This document shows positions 28,263 to 36,595 of a DNA stretch of 64,000 nucleotides, one piece after another. The stretch is from positions 1 through 64,000 of the forward strand of contig NZ_UEGO01000008.1 in NCBI RefSeq assembly GCF_900465345.1, written 5' to 3'. Below the pieces are notes generated by a model, which did not search any database, was not told the origin of the DNA, and saw only the letters and a program-made list of their open reading frames with translations. Numbering within the stretch: the first letter of the stretch is position 1; each line of letters starts with the position of its first letter. The position numbers and the translations under genes were made by a program. The DNA comes from Asaia bogorensis (GTDB taxonomy: Bacteria; Pseudomonadota; Alphaproteobacteria; Acetobacterales; Acetobacteraceae).

Positions 28263-30248
28263 TTGACCATTCGCCTTTTTCGCGCGGGCACATTTCTGGC
28301 TGCCCTCGTTCTCGGCACGCATGCCGTGCCTGCTTTCGCGGCCCCGGCCAGCGCCTCCGCACAGGGCCAGCCGCAGCCGGAAGCCACACCGCTGCCCTCG
28401 CCCCTGCCGCAACCCAAGGACATTGCCTTTCCCGGCACGCTCAAGCTGAGCGTCAATGCCACGGATCTGGATCATCATGTCATGACCATGCATGAGACCG
28501 TGCCCGTGCCGCAGAGTGCCCGCGAAGCCGGTGAACTGGTGCTGCTCTATCCCAAATGGGTACCGGGCGGTCATGCGCCGGAAGGCACGATCATGCAGCT
28601 TGGTGGCCTGGTCGCGAGCGCCGGCGGCAAGACCATTCCCTGGCTGCGCGACCCGGTGGATGTGTTTGCCTTCCACGTGCCCGTCACCAAGGACCAGACG
28701 CAACTCGACCTCGACTTCAAGCTTCTCTCGCCGGTGACGGATGATGAAGGGCGCGTGGTCATGACGCCCCATATCGTCAATGTGCAGTGGAACGAGGTCT
28801 CGCTTTACCCGGCGGGCTACTACTCGCGTAACATCCCTGTTCAGGCCAGCGTGACCCTGCCGCATGGCTGGCAGGCTGCAACGGCGCTGCGCACCAATGG
28901 CAACGCAACCGGCGACACCCTCAATTATGGCGTGGTGCCGTATAACACGCTGGTCGATTCACCGATCTTCGCCGGGGCCTATTTCCGCAAGGTCGCGCTC
29001 AACGCACCGGGTGGCGTGCCTGTCACACTGAACATGGTGGCCGACAAGCCGGGCGATCTGGCCTATGACGATGCCGAATTGCAGATCCACCGCAATCTGG
29101 TCACGCAGGCCATTCTGACTTTCGGCTCGCAGCACTACGCCCATTACGACTTCCTGATGGCACTGACGGACGAGCTCGGCGGGATCGGGCTTGAGCATCA
29201 CCAGTCGAGCGAAGACAGCGTGAGCGAGGATTACTTCACGGACTGGAAGCATTCCTTCCCGCAGCGCGACCTGCTGGCCCATGAATATACCCATTCATGG
29301 AACGGCAAGTATCGCCGCCCGGCCGATCTGTACGGCCCCACCTTCAACACGCCCCAGCGCGGCTCGCTGCTGTGGGTGTATGAGGGGCAGACCCAGTTCT
29401 GGGGCAATGTCCTCGCGGCCCGTTCCGGACTTGTGTCGAAGGATCAGGGCTTTGAAGCGCTCGCTCTGATGGCGGCCAGCTACGACGCCCAGGCCGGACG
29501 GGCATGGCGTCCGGTTGCCGATACCACGAATGACCCGATCATCGCCCAGCGTGCCCCCCAGTCCTGGCGCGACTATCAGCGCTCGGAAGATTACTATGTT
29601 GAAGGTCAGCTCGTCTGGCTTGATGCCGACATGATGATCCGCAAACTTTCGCATGACACGAAATCGCTCGACGATTTCGCCAAGGCGTTCTTTGGCACCA
29701 ATAACGGCAGCATCATCGTCAGCACCTACACCTTCGATGATGTCGTCCTGACCCTGAATAAGGTCGTGCCCTATGACTGGGCGAAGTTCCTGCATGAGCG
29801 CATCAGCACCGTGCAAAAGCGCGCGCCTTTGGGTGGGCTCGAAGCCGGTGGCTACAAGCTGGTCTTTACCGACAAGGAAAACGCATTCGAGGCGCAGGCT
29901 GGCAAGAACCGCCATCGCCTCAGTCTGCGTTTCTCGCTGGGTGTGATCATCAGCGCCAAGAACGGCAAGCTCGGCACGGTCGCCTGGGACAGCCCCGCCT
30001 ACAAGGCTGGTCTGGCCATTCATGACGAGATCGTTGCCGTCAATGGCGATACGTTCTCACCCGAAGGCCTGATCGATGCCATCAAGGCCGCGAAAACCGA
30101 CAAGGCGCCCATCACGCTTCTGGTCAAATCGGGCGAGCATTACCGCACCGTGGCCATTCCCTACCATGACGGCCTGCGCTACCCGCATCTGGAACGTCTG
30201 GACAACACCCCCGACCGCCTGACGACGCTCTATTCGCCGCATCACTGA
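28263..30248 (+). CDS. Exported M61-family glycyl aminopeptidase
   Basis: Zinc aminopeptidase of 661 residues, periplasmic or secreted. The signal peptide is TIRLFRAGTFLAALVLGTHA, cleaved near PAFA. The gluzincin site HEYTH is at 340-344 with the third ligand Glu in WVYEGQTQFWG. A PDZ domain lies near the C-terminus (FSLGVIIS, SPAYKAGLAIHDEIVAVNG). This is the M61 architecture. The TTG at 28263 is preferred (GGAG nine bases upstream and a compact signal peptide); an ATG at 28221 would add 14 residues, and longer frames have no support. A terminator follows. Confidence 0.9.
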   Translation: MTIRLFRAGTFLAALVLGTHAVPAFAAPASASAQGQPQPEATPLPSPLPQPKDIAFPGTLKLSVNATDLDHHVMTMHETVPVPQSAREAGELVLLYPKWVPGGHAPEGTIMQLGGLVASAGGKTIPWLRDPVDVFAFHVPVTKDQTQLDLDFKLLSPVTDDEGRVVMTPHIVNVQWNEVSLYPAGYYSRNIPVQASVTLPHGWQAATALRTNGNATGDTLNYGVVPYNTLVDSPIFAGAYFRKVALNAPGGVPVTLNMVADKPGDLAYDDAELQIHRNLVTQAILTFGSQHYAHYDFLMALTDELGGIGLEHHQSSEDSVSEDYFTDWKHSFPQRDLLAHEYTHSWNGKYRRPADLYGPTFNTPQRGSLLWVYEGQTQFWGNVLAARSGLVSKDQGFEALALMAASYDAQAGRAWRPVADTTNDPIIAQRAPQSWRDYQRSEDYYVEGQLVWLDADMMIRKLSHDTKSLDDFAKAFFGTNNGSIIVSTYTFDDVVLTLNKVVPYDWAKFLHERISTVQKRAPLGGLEAGGYKLVFTDKENAFEAQAGKNRHRLSLRFSLGVIISAKNGKLGTVAWDSPAYKAGLAIHDEIVAVNGDTFSPEGLIDAIKAAKTDKAPITLLVKSGEHYRTVAIPYHDGLRYPHLERLDNTPDRLTTLYSPHH

Positions 30249-30272
30249 GCCGGCATCGCGAACGAGGATATT

Positions 30273-30301
30273 CAGGGGGCGTTACAGCCCCCTGTTTCTT
30301 T
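30273..30301 (+). terminator. Intrinsic terminator after the M61 peptidase
   Basis: Perfect 8-bp stem CAGGGGGC (30273-30280) with GCCCCCTG (30287-30294), loop GTTACA, followed by TTTCTTT. It starts 25 bp after the stop codon. Confidence 0.85.
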
Positions 30302-30366
30302 ACACCTATGAGGCGTTGGCGTCTGACGAGACAGATCGCTCCGCAACGCGCCTCTACGGCGCGGCT

Positions 30367-30720
30367 TCAGGCCGAGGCGATAAAATTGAATTCCAGCCTC
30401 TGGCCCGGCACGTCGAAGCTCGGTTTCAGGCGCAGGGTCATGGCGGGTCGGGCCGGACCAAGCGCCTCGGCAATGATCCGCTGGCAGGCCGTAAACACCA
30501 CGCTATCGGGTATCATATACGCCAGATGCGTGATGTCCTCAGGCACAAGCCCATGTGTCGCCAGAATATCGCGTATGCGGGCAAGGGCATTCTGACATTC
30601 CTCAATCAGGCTCTCGGGCGGTTTGCCGTCCGGGCCCAGCCCTGTCACACCGTAATAGGTCACGCTGTCCTGCAGGACGGGACGAGGAGAGAGGGAGGAA
30701 TGGTCGTGCATGACGGCACT
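30367..30720 (-). CDS. RidA-family enamine/imine deaminase
   Basis: Protein of 117 residues in the YjgF/YER057c/RidA superfamily, which hydrolyse reactive enamines and imines released by PLP enzymes. Visible features are YYGVTGLGPDG, the helix ESLIEECQNALARIRDIL and the strand AMTLRLKPSF near the end. The usual catalytic Arg region (RxA) is not fully canonical, so substrate use may differ. The start may be ATG 30720 or 30711. Its first codons overlap the start of the divergent HPr kinase gene on the other strand. Confidence 0.82.
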   Translation of the reverse strand, partial: SAVMHDHSSLSPRPVLQDSVTYYGVTGLGPDGKPPESLIEECQNALARIRDILATHGLVPEDITHLAYMIPDSVVFTACQRIIAEALGPARPAMTLRLKPSFDVPGQRLEFNFIASA

Positions 30721-31242
30721 CATAACCCACAATCACGGGACTGCACATCGCCTTTCATCATTCCCCGAGACGGGCAGATCCACGCATCCTGTGCGAGCCT
30801 TGCGGGGATAGGTGTTGTGCTCACCGGACAATCGGGATGCGGCAAATCCAGCCTCCTGCTCCGCCTGATCGACTCAGGCCTCGATCTGGTGGGAGATGAT
30901 CGTCTGGTCATCCGCGATCTCCATGCCTCTGCCCCCCCGGCTCTCGCCGGGATGATCGAGATTCGCGGGCTGGGTCTGGTTCGGATGCCCTATCGCGCTA
31001 CGGCAAGGCTTGGCCTGCATGTTCATCTGTCGATCCCATCCAGGCCAGTCCGCCTGCCAGAGAAAACTGTCGAACCCGATACAGGACTATGGCAGATGAC
31101 TCTGAACGGCTTTCACGCGGACGCGGTGGCGATCATTCGCGCGGCGCTGCGCTGCCGCCTGGGTGATTTCACACTTCTTTGCGGCCTCAATGGGGGGAAC
31201 GCCTCCTGTCTCCCCCTCCCCAGCGACCTTGAAGAAGGTTAA
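30700..31242 (+). CDS. hprK: HPr kinase/phosphorylase, short alphaproteobacterial form
   Basis: Catalytic domain only (180 residues; Gram-positive HprK is about 310), as usual in alphaproteobacteria. The Walker A is GQSGCGKSS, followed by LRLIDSGLDLVGDDR and the IEIRGLGLVRMP signature. It phosphorylates and dephosphorylates the regulatory Ser of HPr. ATG 30700 (GAGG upstream) or GTG 30706 (GGAGG at ideal 7-base spacing) are the only starts before the domain. First gene of the run hprK-rapZ-EIIA-HPr-EI. Confidence 0.93.
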   Translation: MVVHDGTHNPQSRDCTSPFIIPRDGQIHASCASLAGIGVVLTGQSGCGKSSLLLRLIDSGLDLVGDDRLVIRDLHASAPPALAGMIEIRGLGLVRMPYRATARLGLHVHLSIPSRPVRLPEKTVEPDTGLWQMTLNGFHADAVAIIRAALRCRLGDFTLLCGLNGGNASCLPLPSDLEEG

Positions 31243-31287
31243 GGTTCTGGTGGTATTTTTTCCGTCCGGTAACTGGAGTGGCGATTT

Positions 31288-32256
31288 GTGAGTTCAGCGC
31301 GGCGCATCCTGCTGGTGACCGGCCTTTCAGGCGCGGGGAAATCCTCGATCCTGCGTATCCTTGAGGATATCGGCTACGAGGTCACGGACAATCCGCCGCT
31401 GACCTTGCTCGACGCCCTGGCCGCCCGAACGGTGGAGCCTCTGGCCATCGGCATTGATGTGCGCACCAGAGGGTTCGAGGCCAGAGCCGTCATCATGGCG
31501 CTAGCGCAGCTGCGTACCCAGCGCGACCTGCATGTGGAGCTGCTCTACGCGACGGCAGAGACAGAAGTGCTGTTACGACGTTTCACGGCCACGCGCCGTC
31601 GTCACCCGCTGGACAACAATTCGGAAATCGCACCGGGCCTTGTGGCGAGCATCGAGCAGGAGATTGCCCTGCTGGCGCCCCTGCGTGATGAAGCCGATCT
31701 GTTGATCGATACATCCGACCTGCCCCCCCATGATCTGCGCCGCTTGATCGAGTCGCGTTTTGGCCATCAGAATGATGGCGACTCGATGACAGTCACCCTG
31801 CTTTCCTTCGCCTACCCGGCCGGTCTTCCCCGTGAGGCCGATCTCGTATTCGATGCCCGGTTCCTGCGTAACCCGCATTACGACCCTGAACTGAAAGCCC
31901 GCACAGGGCTCGAGGCTGTGGTGCGCGAATACGTGCAGCAAGACCCCGATTACCTGAATTTCTTTTCACGCATCATGGGACTGCTCGAACTTGTTCTGCC
32001 TCGTTTCGTAACTGAAGGAAAAAAGCACGCGACCGTGGCTATTGGCTGCTCAGGGGGTCAGCACCGCTCCGTAACACTTGTTGAAGAGATTGCAGCCGCG
32101 TTAAGCCGCGCCGAAGAGATTAAACTCTTGTCAGATGTGCCAATCGTCGTCATGCATCGGGAACTGGCACGTCAGGGACGCAGCTCATGGCGATGGGTCC
32201 GCGCCCCTCAGCAACTTGCCATACCGGATGAACAGATACGGACAGAGCCGTCTTGA
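31288..32256 (+). CDS. rapZ: RNase adapter/GTPase RapZ
   Basis: RapZ (YvcJ) protein of 322 residues with Walker A GLSGAGKSS at 13-21, the YEVTDNPPL motif and the C-terminal motif VAIGCSGGQHRSVTLVEEI. In enteric bacteria it guides RNase E to a small RNA controlling amino-sugar synthesis; in alphaproteobacteria the role is less clear. It is slightly longer than the usual 285-300 residues, with extra residues at the C-terminus. The start is GTG 31288. It lies between hprK and the PTS genes, a conserved neighbourhood. Confidence 0.95.
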   Translation: MSSARRILLVTGLSGAGKSSILRILEDIGYEVTDNPPLTLLDALAARTVEPLAIGIDVRTRGFEARAVIMALAQLRTQRDLHVELLYATAETEVLLRRFTATRRRHPLDNNSEIAPGLVASIEQEIALLAPLRDEADLLIDTSDLPPHDLRRLIESRFGHQNDGDSMTVTLLSFAYPAGLPREADLVFDARFLRNPHYDPELKARTGLEAVVREYVQQDPDYLNFFSRIMGLLELVLPRFVTEGKKHATVAIGCSGGQHRSVTLVEEIAAALSRAEEIKLLSDVPIVVMHRELARQGRSSWRWVRAPQQLAIPDEQIRTEPS

Positions 32257-32332
32257 TTACCGTGATGGATGACCAATATCTCTCGGGGTCGCCACGAAAA
32301 TGGCGTCATGCACCCCTTGAAGGAATGCCCCG

Positions 32333-32833
32333 ATGATCGGGATCGTTCTTGTTACCCACGGTTCCCTGGCTCAGTCTCTCCTTGAAATCGTGACCCATGT
32401 GGTCGGTCCCCAGCCACAAATAGAAGTCATGGGTGTAAGCCCCGACGACGATGTCGTTGCCGCAAGAGCCCACCTTGGTTCTGCCATCGCCTCGGTCGAT
32501 ACAGGTGACGGCGTTCTTCTCCTGACTGACATGTTTGGCAGTACCCCTTCCAATCTTGCCCTTTCGCTGCGTCAGGAAGGCCTTGTCGAGGTGCTGGCCG
32601 GTGTCAACGTGCCGATGCTGGTCAAGCTCGCCAAGACGCGCTGCACACGCAGCCTTGCAGAATGTGCCGAGCTGGCCACTCTGGCGGGACGCAAATACAT
32701 CGCCGCCGCCTATGAGCTGCCGCCTTCCTGTTTGCAGGGTGGCAAGAGCTGTGAAATGGTTGTGACGACGACCATGAGCTATGTTCCCCCCCTCACCCCG
32801 CTGATCACACCGCTGCGCCAGGTTGCCCGTTGA
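32333..32833 (+). CDS. PTS EIIA component, mannose family
   Basis: EIIA-Man-type phosphocarrier of 166 residues. The phosphorylated His is His9 (IVLVTHGSLAQSLL), and the LLLTDMFGSTPSNLAL motif of the family is at about 63-78. The C-terminal 30 residues (GKSCEMVVTTTMSY onward) extend past the domain. No EIIB, EIIC or EIID gene is nearby, so it is likely a regulatory endpoint of the phosphorelay. Its stop overlaps the HPr start (TGATG). Confidence 0.93.
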   Translation: MIGIVLVTHGSLAQSLLEIVTHVVGPQPQIEVMGVSPDDDVVAARAHLGSAIASVDTGDGVLLLTDMFGSTPSNLALSLRQEGLVEVLAGVNVPMLVKLAKTRCTRSLAECAELATLAGRKYIAAAYELPPSCLQGGKSCEMVVTTTMSYVPPLTPLITPLRQVAR

Positions 32834-33126
32834 TGTCGGGCACGGTTTCGAGCCCGACCCTTGAGCGCGATGTCACGATCGTCAATCGCCTGGGCCTGCA
32901 TGCCCGGGCCGCAGCGAAATTCGTTACAGCGGCCGAAGGCTTCAAGGCTGATGTTGAGGTCAGCCGTCATGGCCAGACCGTGTCTGCCCTGTCCATCATG
33001 GGGCTAATGATGCTTGGCGCGGGCCGGGGTGAGACCATACTGCTCTCCGCCAAAGGGCCCCAGGCCAGCGCGGCGCTCGATGCCCTGATCGCCCTCGTTT
33101 CTGACGGCTTTGGTGAACGTGATTAA
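32833..33126 (+). CDS. ptsH: Phosphocarrier protein HPr
   Basis: HPr of 97 residues. His23 (LGLHARAAAKF) corresponds to the EI-dependent His15, and Ser54 (ALSIMGLMML) to the HprK site Ser46; their spacing of 31 is conserved. An N-terminal extension of about 8 residues is present. Starts inside the EIIA stop and overlaps the EI start, so translation of the three is coupled. Having both phosphorylation sites together with hprK supports a nutrient-sensing role. Confidence 0.95.
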   Translation: MSGTVSSPTLERDVTIVNRLGLHARAAAKFVTAAEGFKADVEVSRHGQTVSALSIMGLMMLGAGRGETILLSAKGPQASAALDALIALVSDGFGERD

Positions 33127-34945
33127 GCGACTGCGCCGCCCGTCGAGCGAAGTTGTCCAGCCTGATACCGACCTCCCCATGCAAATCCTGCAGGGTGTCG
33201 GGATTTCGGCAGGTGTCGTTATCGCGCGCGCCAGCCTGACCTATGAGCGCCCCCTGCCCGTTATCGAGGCGCTCCCCTCCCTGCTGGGGAGTGACGCAGA
33301 GCGGGCGCGGCTGGATGAGGCCATAGCTCTCACGCTCAAGCAGCTGCGCAAGCTGCGCACCAAACTCAATGCCCTGCCGGAAGAAGGGCGTATCGAAATC
33401 GATGCGCTGCTTTCGGTGTATGAGCGTATGCTTAACCATTCGCGCCTCGTTCGGGCGGCGCATCGCCGGATCGGGGAAGACGGGCTGACCGCCGAAGCCG
33501 CTGTGCAGATCGAAAGCGACGCACTGGCGGCCATGGCCGGGCCGCAACCCGACATGCCTGAAGAGGAAATTGAAGGCGCAAGGCGTCGTGAAGGTGAATT
33601 CCGTGAGGTGGCCAGACGGCTCCTGCGTAATCTGACCGGTGTTTCCTTCAAGGCATTCTCCGATGTCCAGGGCGGCTCCATTCTCGTTGCCGAGCAGATC
33701 AGACCGGCCGATGCCGCCGTCATTGATCCGAACCGCATTGCGGCTGTGCTTTCGGAAGGCGGCGGGGTAACCGACCATACCGCCATCATGCTGCGTGCGC
33801 TCAATGTGCCAGCCATTCTTGCCATTCCCAATCTGACCGATCGCATCAATGACGGTGATCTGCTGATTGTGGACGGGTCGAGCGGCAGGATCATCCTGCA
33901 CCCAGACTCGACCACGCTGGCGGAGGCACGTTCGGCAATGGCCGAGGAGGCCAGGGAACGAAAGGGAATTGGCAGATTACGACGCCTGCCCAGCCGACTG
34001 GTGAGCGGCGAGGATGTCGAGCTGTTGGCCAATGTCGAGATCCCGAATGAACTCCCCCTGCTGCATCGCAACGGCGCAGCAGGCATTGGCCTTTTGCGGA
34101 CCGAATTCCTGTTCGATGAAGCTGCGCCTCTGCCTGATGAGGATGGGCAGTACGAGATCTATGCCCGCATCGTGGCCGACATGCCCAATATGACCACCAC
34201 CATCAGGGTGCTGGACTGGGGTGGTGAAAAAGGATTGTCGCGGCTGCGCCAGCTTGGGATTCAGGGCGAAGAGGAAGAGGAAAACCCGGCGCTTGGCGTG
34301 CGTGGCCTGCGCTTGCTGCTTCGTCACCCGGAAATTCTTGAAACGCAGCTCTGCGCTATTTTGCGCGCCAGCCTGCATGGCCAGCTACGTATCCTTCTGC
34401 CCATGGTCAGCTCGGTGAACGAGGTTATCGCCACCCGACAGATCTACGAACGCTGCGCCAAAAGGCTGCGTCGTCGTGGCGTGAAACTTCCTGCCGATCT
34501 GCCACCGCTTGGCGTGATGATCGAGACGCCGGCTGCTGCCCTGACGGCGGGTGCCCTGGTGCGACAGGCCGAGTTTCTGGCGCTCGGCACCAACGACCTG
34601 ACGATGTACACGCTCGCCGTCGATCGGACTGCTGCCATGGGTTCCGAGCTCTACACAACCCTGCACCCCGCCCTGCTCCGATTGCTTCGCCTCACGATTG
34701 ACGAGGCGCTTCGCGCGCACCGACCCGTCTGTGTCTGTGGCGAGATGGCATCGGACCCACGTGCTGTCGCCCTGCTGATCGGTATGGGGCTGCGCTCATT
34801 CTCGATGTCGGCGGCGCTTCTCCCACCGGTCAAGCGCATGATCCGTTCGCTCAGCCTTGATTCCTGTGATGCTCTCTACCGTCAGGCCATACTTGTGGAA
34901 GATCCCACCGAACTGCATCGCATCATTCGCGAGTTCGCGGTCTGA
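33113..34945 (+). CDS. ptsI: PTS enzyme I (phosphoenolpyruvate-protein phosphotransferase)
   Basis: Enzyme I of 610 residues that takes phosphate from phosphoenolpyruvate and passes it to HPr. The active His is His222 in GGGVTDHTAIMLRAL. The PEP-binding barrel has LLRTEFLF, GVMIETPAA, LGTNDLTMYTLAVDR and the Cys of VCGEMASDP. The GTG at 33113 overlaps HPr by 14 bp; the first ~24 residues are not part of the EI core, so GTG 33119 or ATG 33179 (MQILQGVGISAGVVIARA) are alternatives. No GAF domain, so it is EI rather than EI-Ntr. Followed by a strong terminator. Confidence 0.95.
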   Translation: MNVIKRLRRPSSEVVQPDTDLPMQILQGVGISAGVVIARASLTYERPLPVIEALPSLLGSDAERARLDEAIALTLKQLRKLRTKLNALPEEGRIEIDALLSVYERMLNHSRLVRAAHRRIGEDGLTAEAAVQIESDALAAMAGPQPDMPEEEIEGARRREGEFREVARRLLRNLTGVSFKAFSDVQGGSILVAEQIRPADAAVIDPNRIAAVLSEGGGVTDHTAIMLRALNVPAILAIPNLTDRINDGDLLIVDGSSGRIILHPDSTTLAEARSAMAEEARERKGIGRLRRLPSRLVSGEDVELLANVEIPNELPLLHRNGAAGIGLLRTEFLFDEAAPLPDEDGQYEIYARIVADMPNMTTTIRVLDWGGEKGLSRLRQLGIQGEEEEENPALGVRGLRLLLRHPEILETQLCAILRASLHGQLRILLPMVSSVNEVIATRQIYERCAKRLRRRGVKLPADLPPLGVMIETPAAALTAGALVRQAEFLALGTNDLTMYTLAVDRTAAMGSELYTTLHPALLRLLRLTIDEALRAHRPVCVCGEMASDPRAVALLIGMGLRSFSMSAALLPPVKRMIRSLSLDSCDALYRQAILVEDPTELHRIIREFAV

Positions 34946-35003
34946 TTTTCAGGTGCCTGCACGAGTTTTCTGAGCGGTCAGGAAAGGCCTGACCGCAAAC
35001 GAA

Positions 35004-35027
35004 AAAAGGGAGCCATAGGCTCCCTTT
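35004..35027. terminator. Bidirectional terminator between ptsI and the DUF3597 gene
   Basis: AAAAGGGAGCC, loop AT(A), GGCTCCCTTTT: a 7-bp GC-rich stem flanked by an A run on one side and a T run on the other. It can end transcription from both convergent genes. Confidence 0.85.
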
Positions 35028-35060
35028 TCCGGCTGGATGATTATGAGGGCGTGAAGGCCC

Positions 35061-35456
35061 TTAGTGACGCAGTTCTTCCGGAACCTTGCCGCCGTTTTCG
35101 GCCAGCTTCTGCATGACCTGACGGATGAGCCAGACATTCATGCTGGCCGTGTCCTCGGTGCTTTCCGTGTAGTGCAGCTCCTGCGCCAGATGCTTGCGGG
35201 CATCGAGCGAGCTATCCATGTCGAGCAGCTTGAGCAGATCGACAATCGACGTGCGCCAGTTGAGCGTCTGGCCCTTATCGGCTGCCATCTGGGTCAGCAC
35301 GGCGTCAACGTCGACCGGCGCACTCGGTGCCGTCGGCGTGGTGGAACCCGGTGCAGCAGGCGCCTCAGCGCCAGAAGCCGCCCCATTCGAGCCACTGGCA
35401 GGGGCAGCCTCCGCGTGACCGAAGATCTTGCTCATGATCGTGCTGAAGATACCCAT
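35061..35456 (-). CDS. DUF3597 domain protein
   Basis: Protein of 131 residues. An amphipathic N-terminus (MGIFSTIMSKIFGHAEA) and an Ala/Pro/Ser-rich linker precede the DUF3597 domain (about 50-131), which starts VDVDAVLTQMAADKG and has NWRTSIVDLLKLLDMDSSLDARKHLAQEL and ENGGKVPEELRH. This domain resembles a small helical, LysM-associated stress module, but no function is proven. Start chosen at ATG 35456 with a purine-rich ribosome site; the longer frame adds a non-conserved Arg/Lys stretch. Confidence 0.85.
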   Translation of the reverse strand: MGIFSTIMSKIFGHAEAAPASGSNGAASGAEAPAAPGSTTPTAPSAPVDVDAVLTQMAADKGQTLNWRTSIVDLLKLLDMDSSLDARKHLAQELHYTESTEDTASMNVWLIRQVMQKLAENGGKVPEELRH

Positions 35457-35710
35457 TGATCGCTTCTTCCTTCTGACGGATCTGCCAGCCAGTAGTGCTG
35501 GACCGACCCTATATTTCATTCAGTAACAAAAAGTGACATGTGACCCTGAGGCCGCACAGCTTCTCTGTTCAGCACTATCGCCCCAGTGCGCAAAAGGTTT
35601 TTTTCTTTGGCGTGATATTTTGGCAACATAGTGAGGTTCGGACGCCCAATTGCACAGCCATAAGGTGCCCTCTACGCGAGCCATGCCCCTCATCGTGGAA
35701 GACCCCCCTC

Positions 35711-36538
35711 ATGCCCCATGCCAATGCCGTTCATTTCATCGCCGGCCTGCCTCGCTCAGGGTCCACGCTGCTCTCAGCCCTTCTGGCCCAGAACCCCGCC
35801 ATTGTAACGTCGGGGCGCAGTTCACCCGTCGCCCCCATGATGCTGCGTGTCGCGTCCCTGATGGCTGAGGGAGATTACGCCGGTGATTTCGATGCGGCGA
35901 AAAGGGACCGTGTGATGCGCCGCTTGCTGGAGAGCTACTACGCCATAACCGACCCCCAGCAGATCGTCATCGACACGCATCGCGATTGGTGCGCCCGGAT
36001 GGGGCTGATCGATGCCGTATTTCCACAAGCCAAAGTCATTTGCTGCGTGCGTGATCCAATCTGGATTCTCGACTCGCTGGAGCGACTGATCGTGCGCGAT
36101 CCGGTCCTTTCCTCCAATCTCGTACCACTGTCCAGAAGGGCCACGCAGCATGACCGGCTGGACTATATTCTCTCACCCGAGGGCGTCTTTGGCTATGCGT
36201 GGCGCGTCCTCAACGAGGCGTTCCACGGCCCCTATGCGCATCGGCTCATTCTGGTGGATTACGATTATCTGGCCCGCGCACCATGTCAGGCTCTGGACAG
36301 CCTGACACGGGCGCTGGGACTGCCACCTCATGATTACGATCCCGACCATGTGGTGACACCCGATACGGACAAATTCGATCAGGCTCTCGGCACACCGGGT
36401 CTGCACGCGCTACGCCCCCGTGTTGCACCGAAGCCCAGACGCTCGATCCTGCCGCCCGCCATGCGCGAAAGGCTGGAAGGCGGCAAGTTCTGGCGCAGCG
36501 CACAGGCCCGTGAGAGCGGAGCACTCATCCTGTGCTGA
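35711..36538 (+). CDS. Sulfotransferase family protein
   Basis: Cytoplasmic sulfotransferase-fold protein of 275 residues. The 5'-phosphosulfate loop GLPRSGSTLLSALLAQNP is at about 12-29, and the 3'-phosphate-binding segment appears as VICCVRDPIWILDSLERL. These are the PAPS-binding motifs of the family. ATG 35711 directly precedes the first core strand (VHFIAGLP); the upstream 57 codons of open frame are low-quality. Acceptor unknown; relatives sulfate lipids, glycans or small molecules. No sulfate-activation genes are in the window. Confidence 0.82.
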   Translation: MPHANAVHFIAGLPRSGSTLLSALLAQNPAIVTSGRSSPVAPMMLRVASLMAEGDYAGDFDAAKRDRVMRRLLESYYAITDPQQIVIDTHRDWCARMGLIDAVFPQAKVICCVRDPIWILDSLERLIVRDPVLSSNLVPLSRRATQHDRLDYILSPEGVFGYAWRVLNEAFHGPYAHRLILVDYDYLARAPCQALDSLTRALGLPPHDYDPDHVVTPDTDKFDQALGTPGLHALRPRVAPKPRRSILPPAMRERLEGGKFWRSAQARESGALILC

Positions 36539-36562
36539 TCCCGCCATCCAGCGCGGCGGATG

Positions 36563-36587
36563 AAAAAGCGCCGGGCTGCGCCGGCGC
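36563..36587 (-). terminator. Intrinsic terminator after the MDR oxidoreductase
   Basis: On the minus strand GCGCCGG, loop CGCAGC, CCGGCGC is followed by TTTTTC. It begins 9 bp after the stop codon at 36596. Confidence 0.8.
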
Positions 36588-36595
36588 ATCGGACG

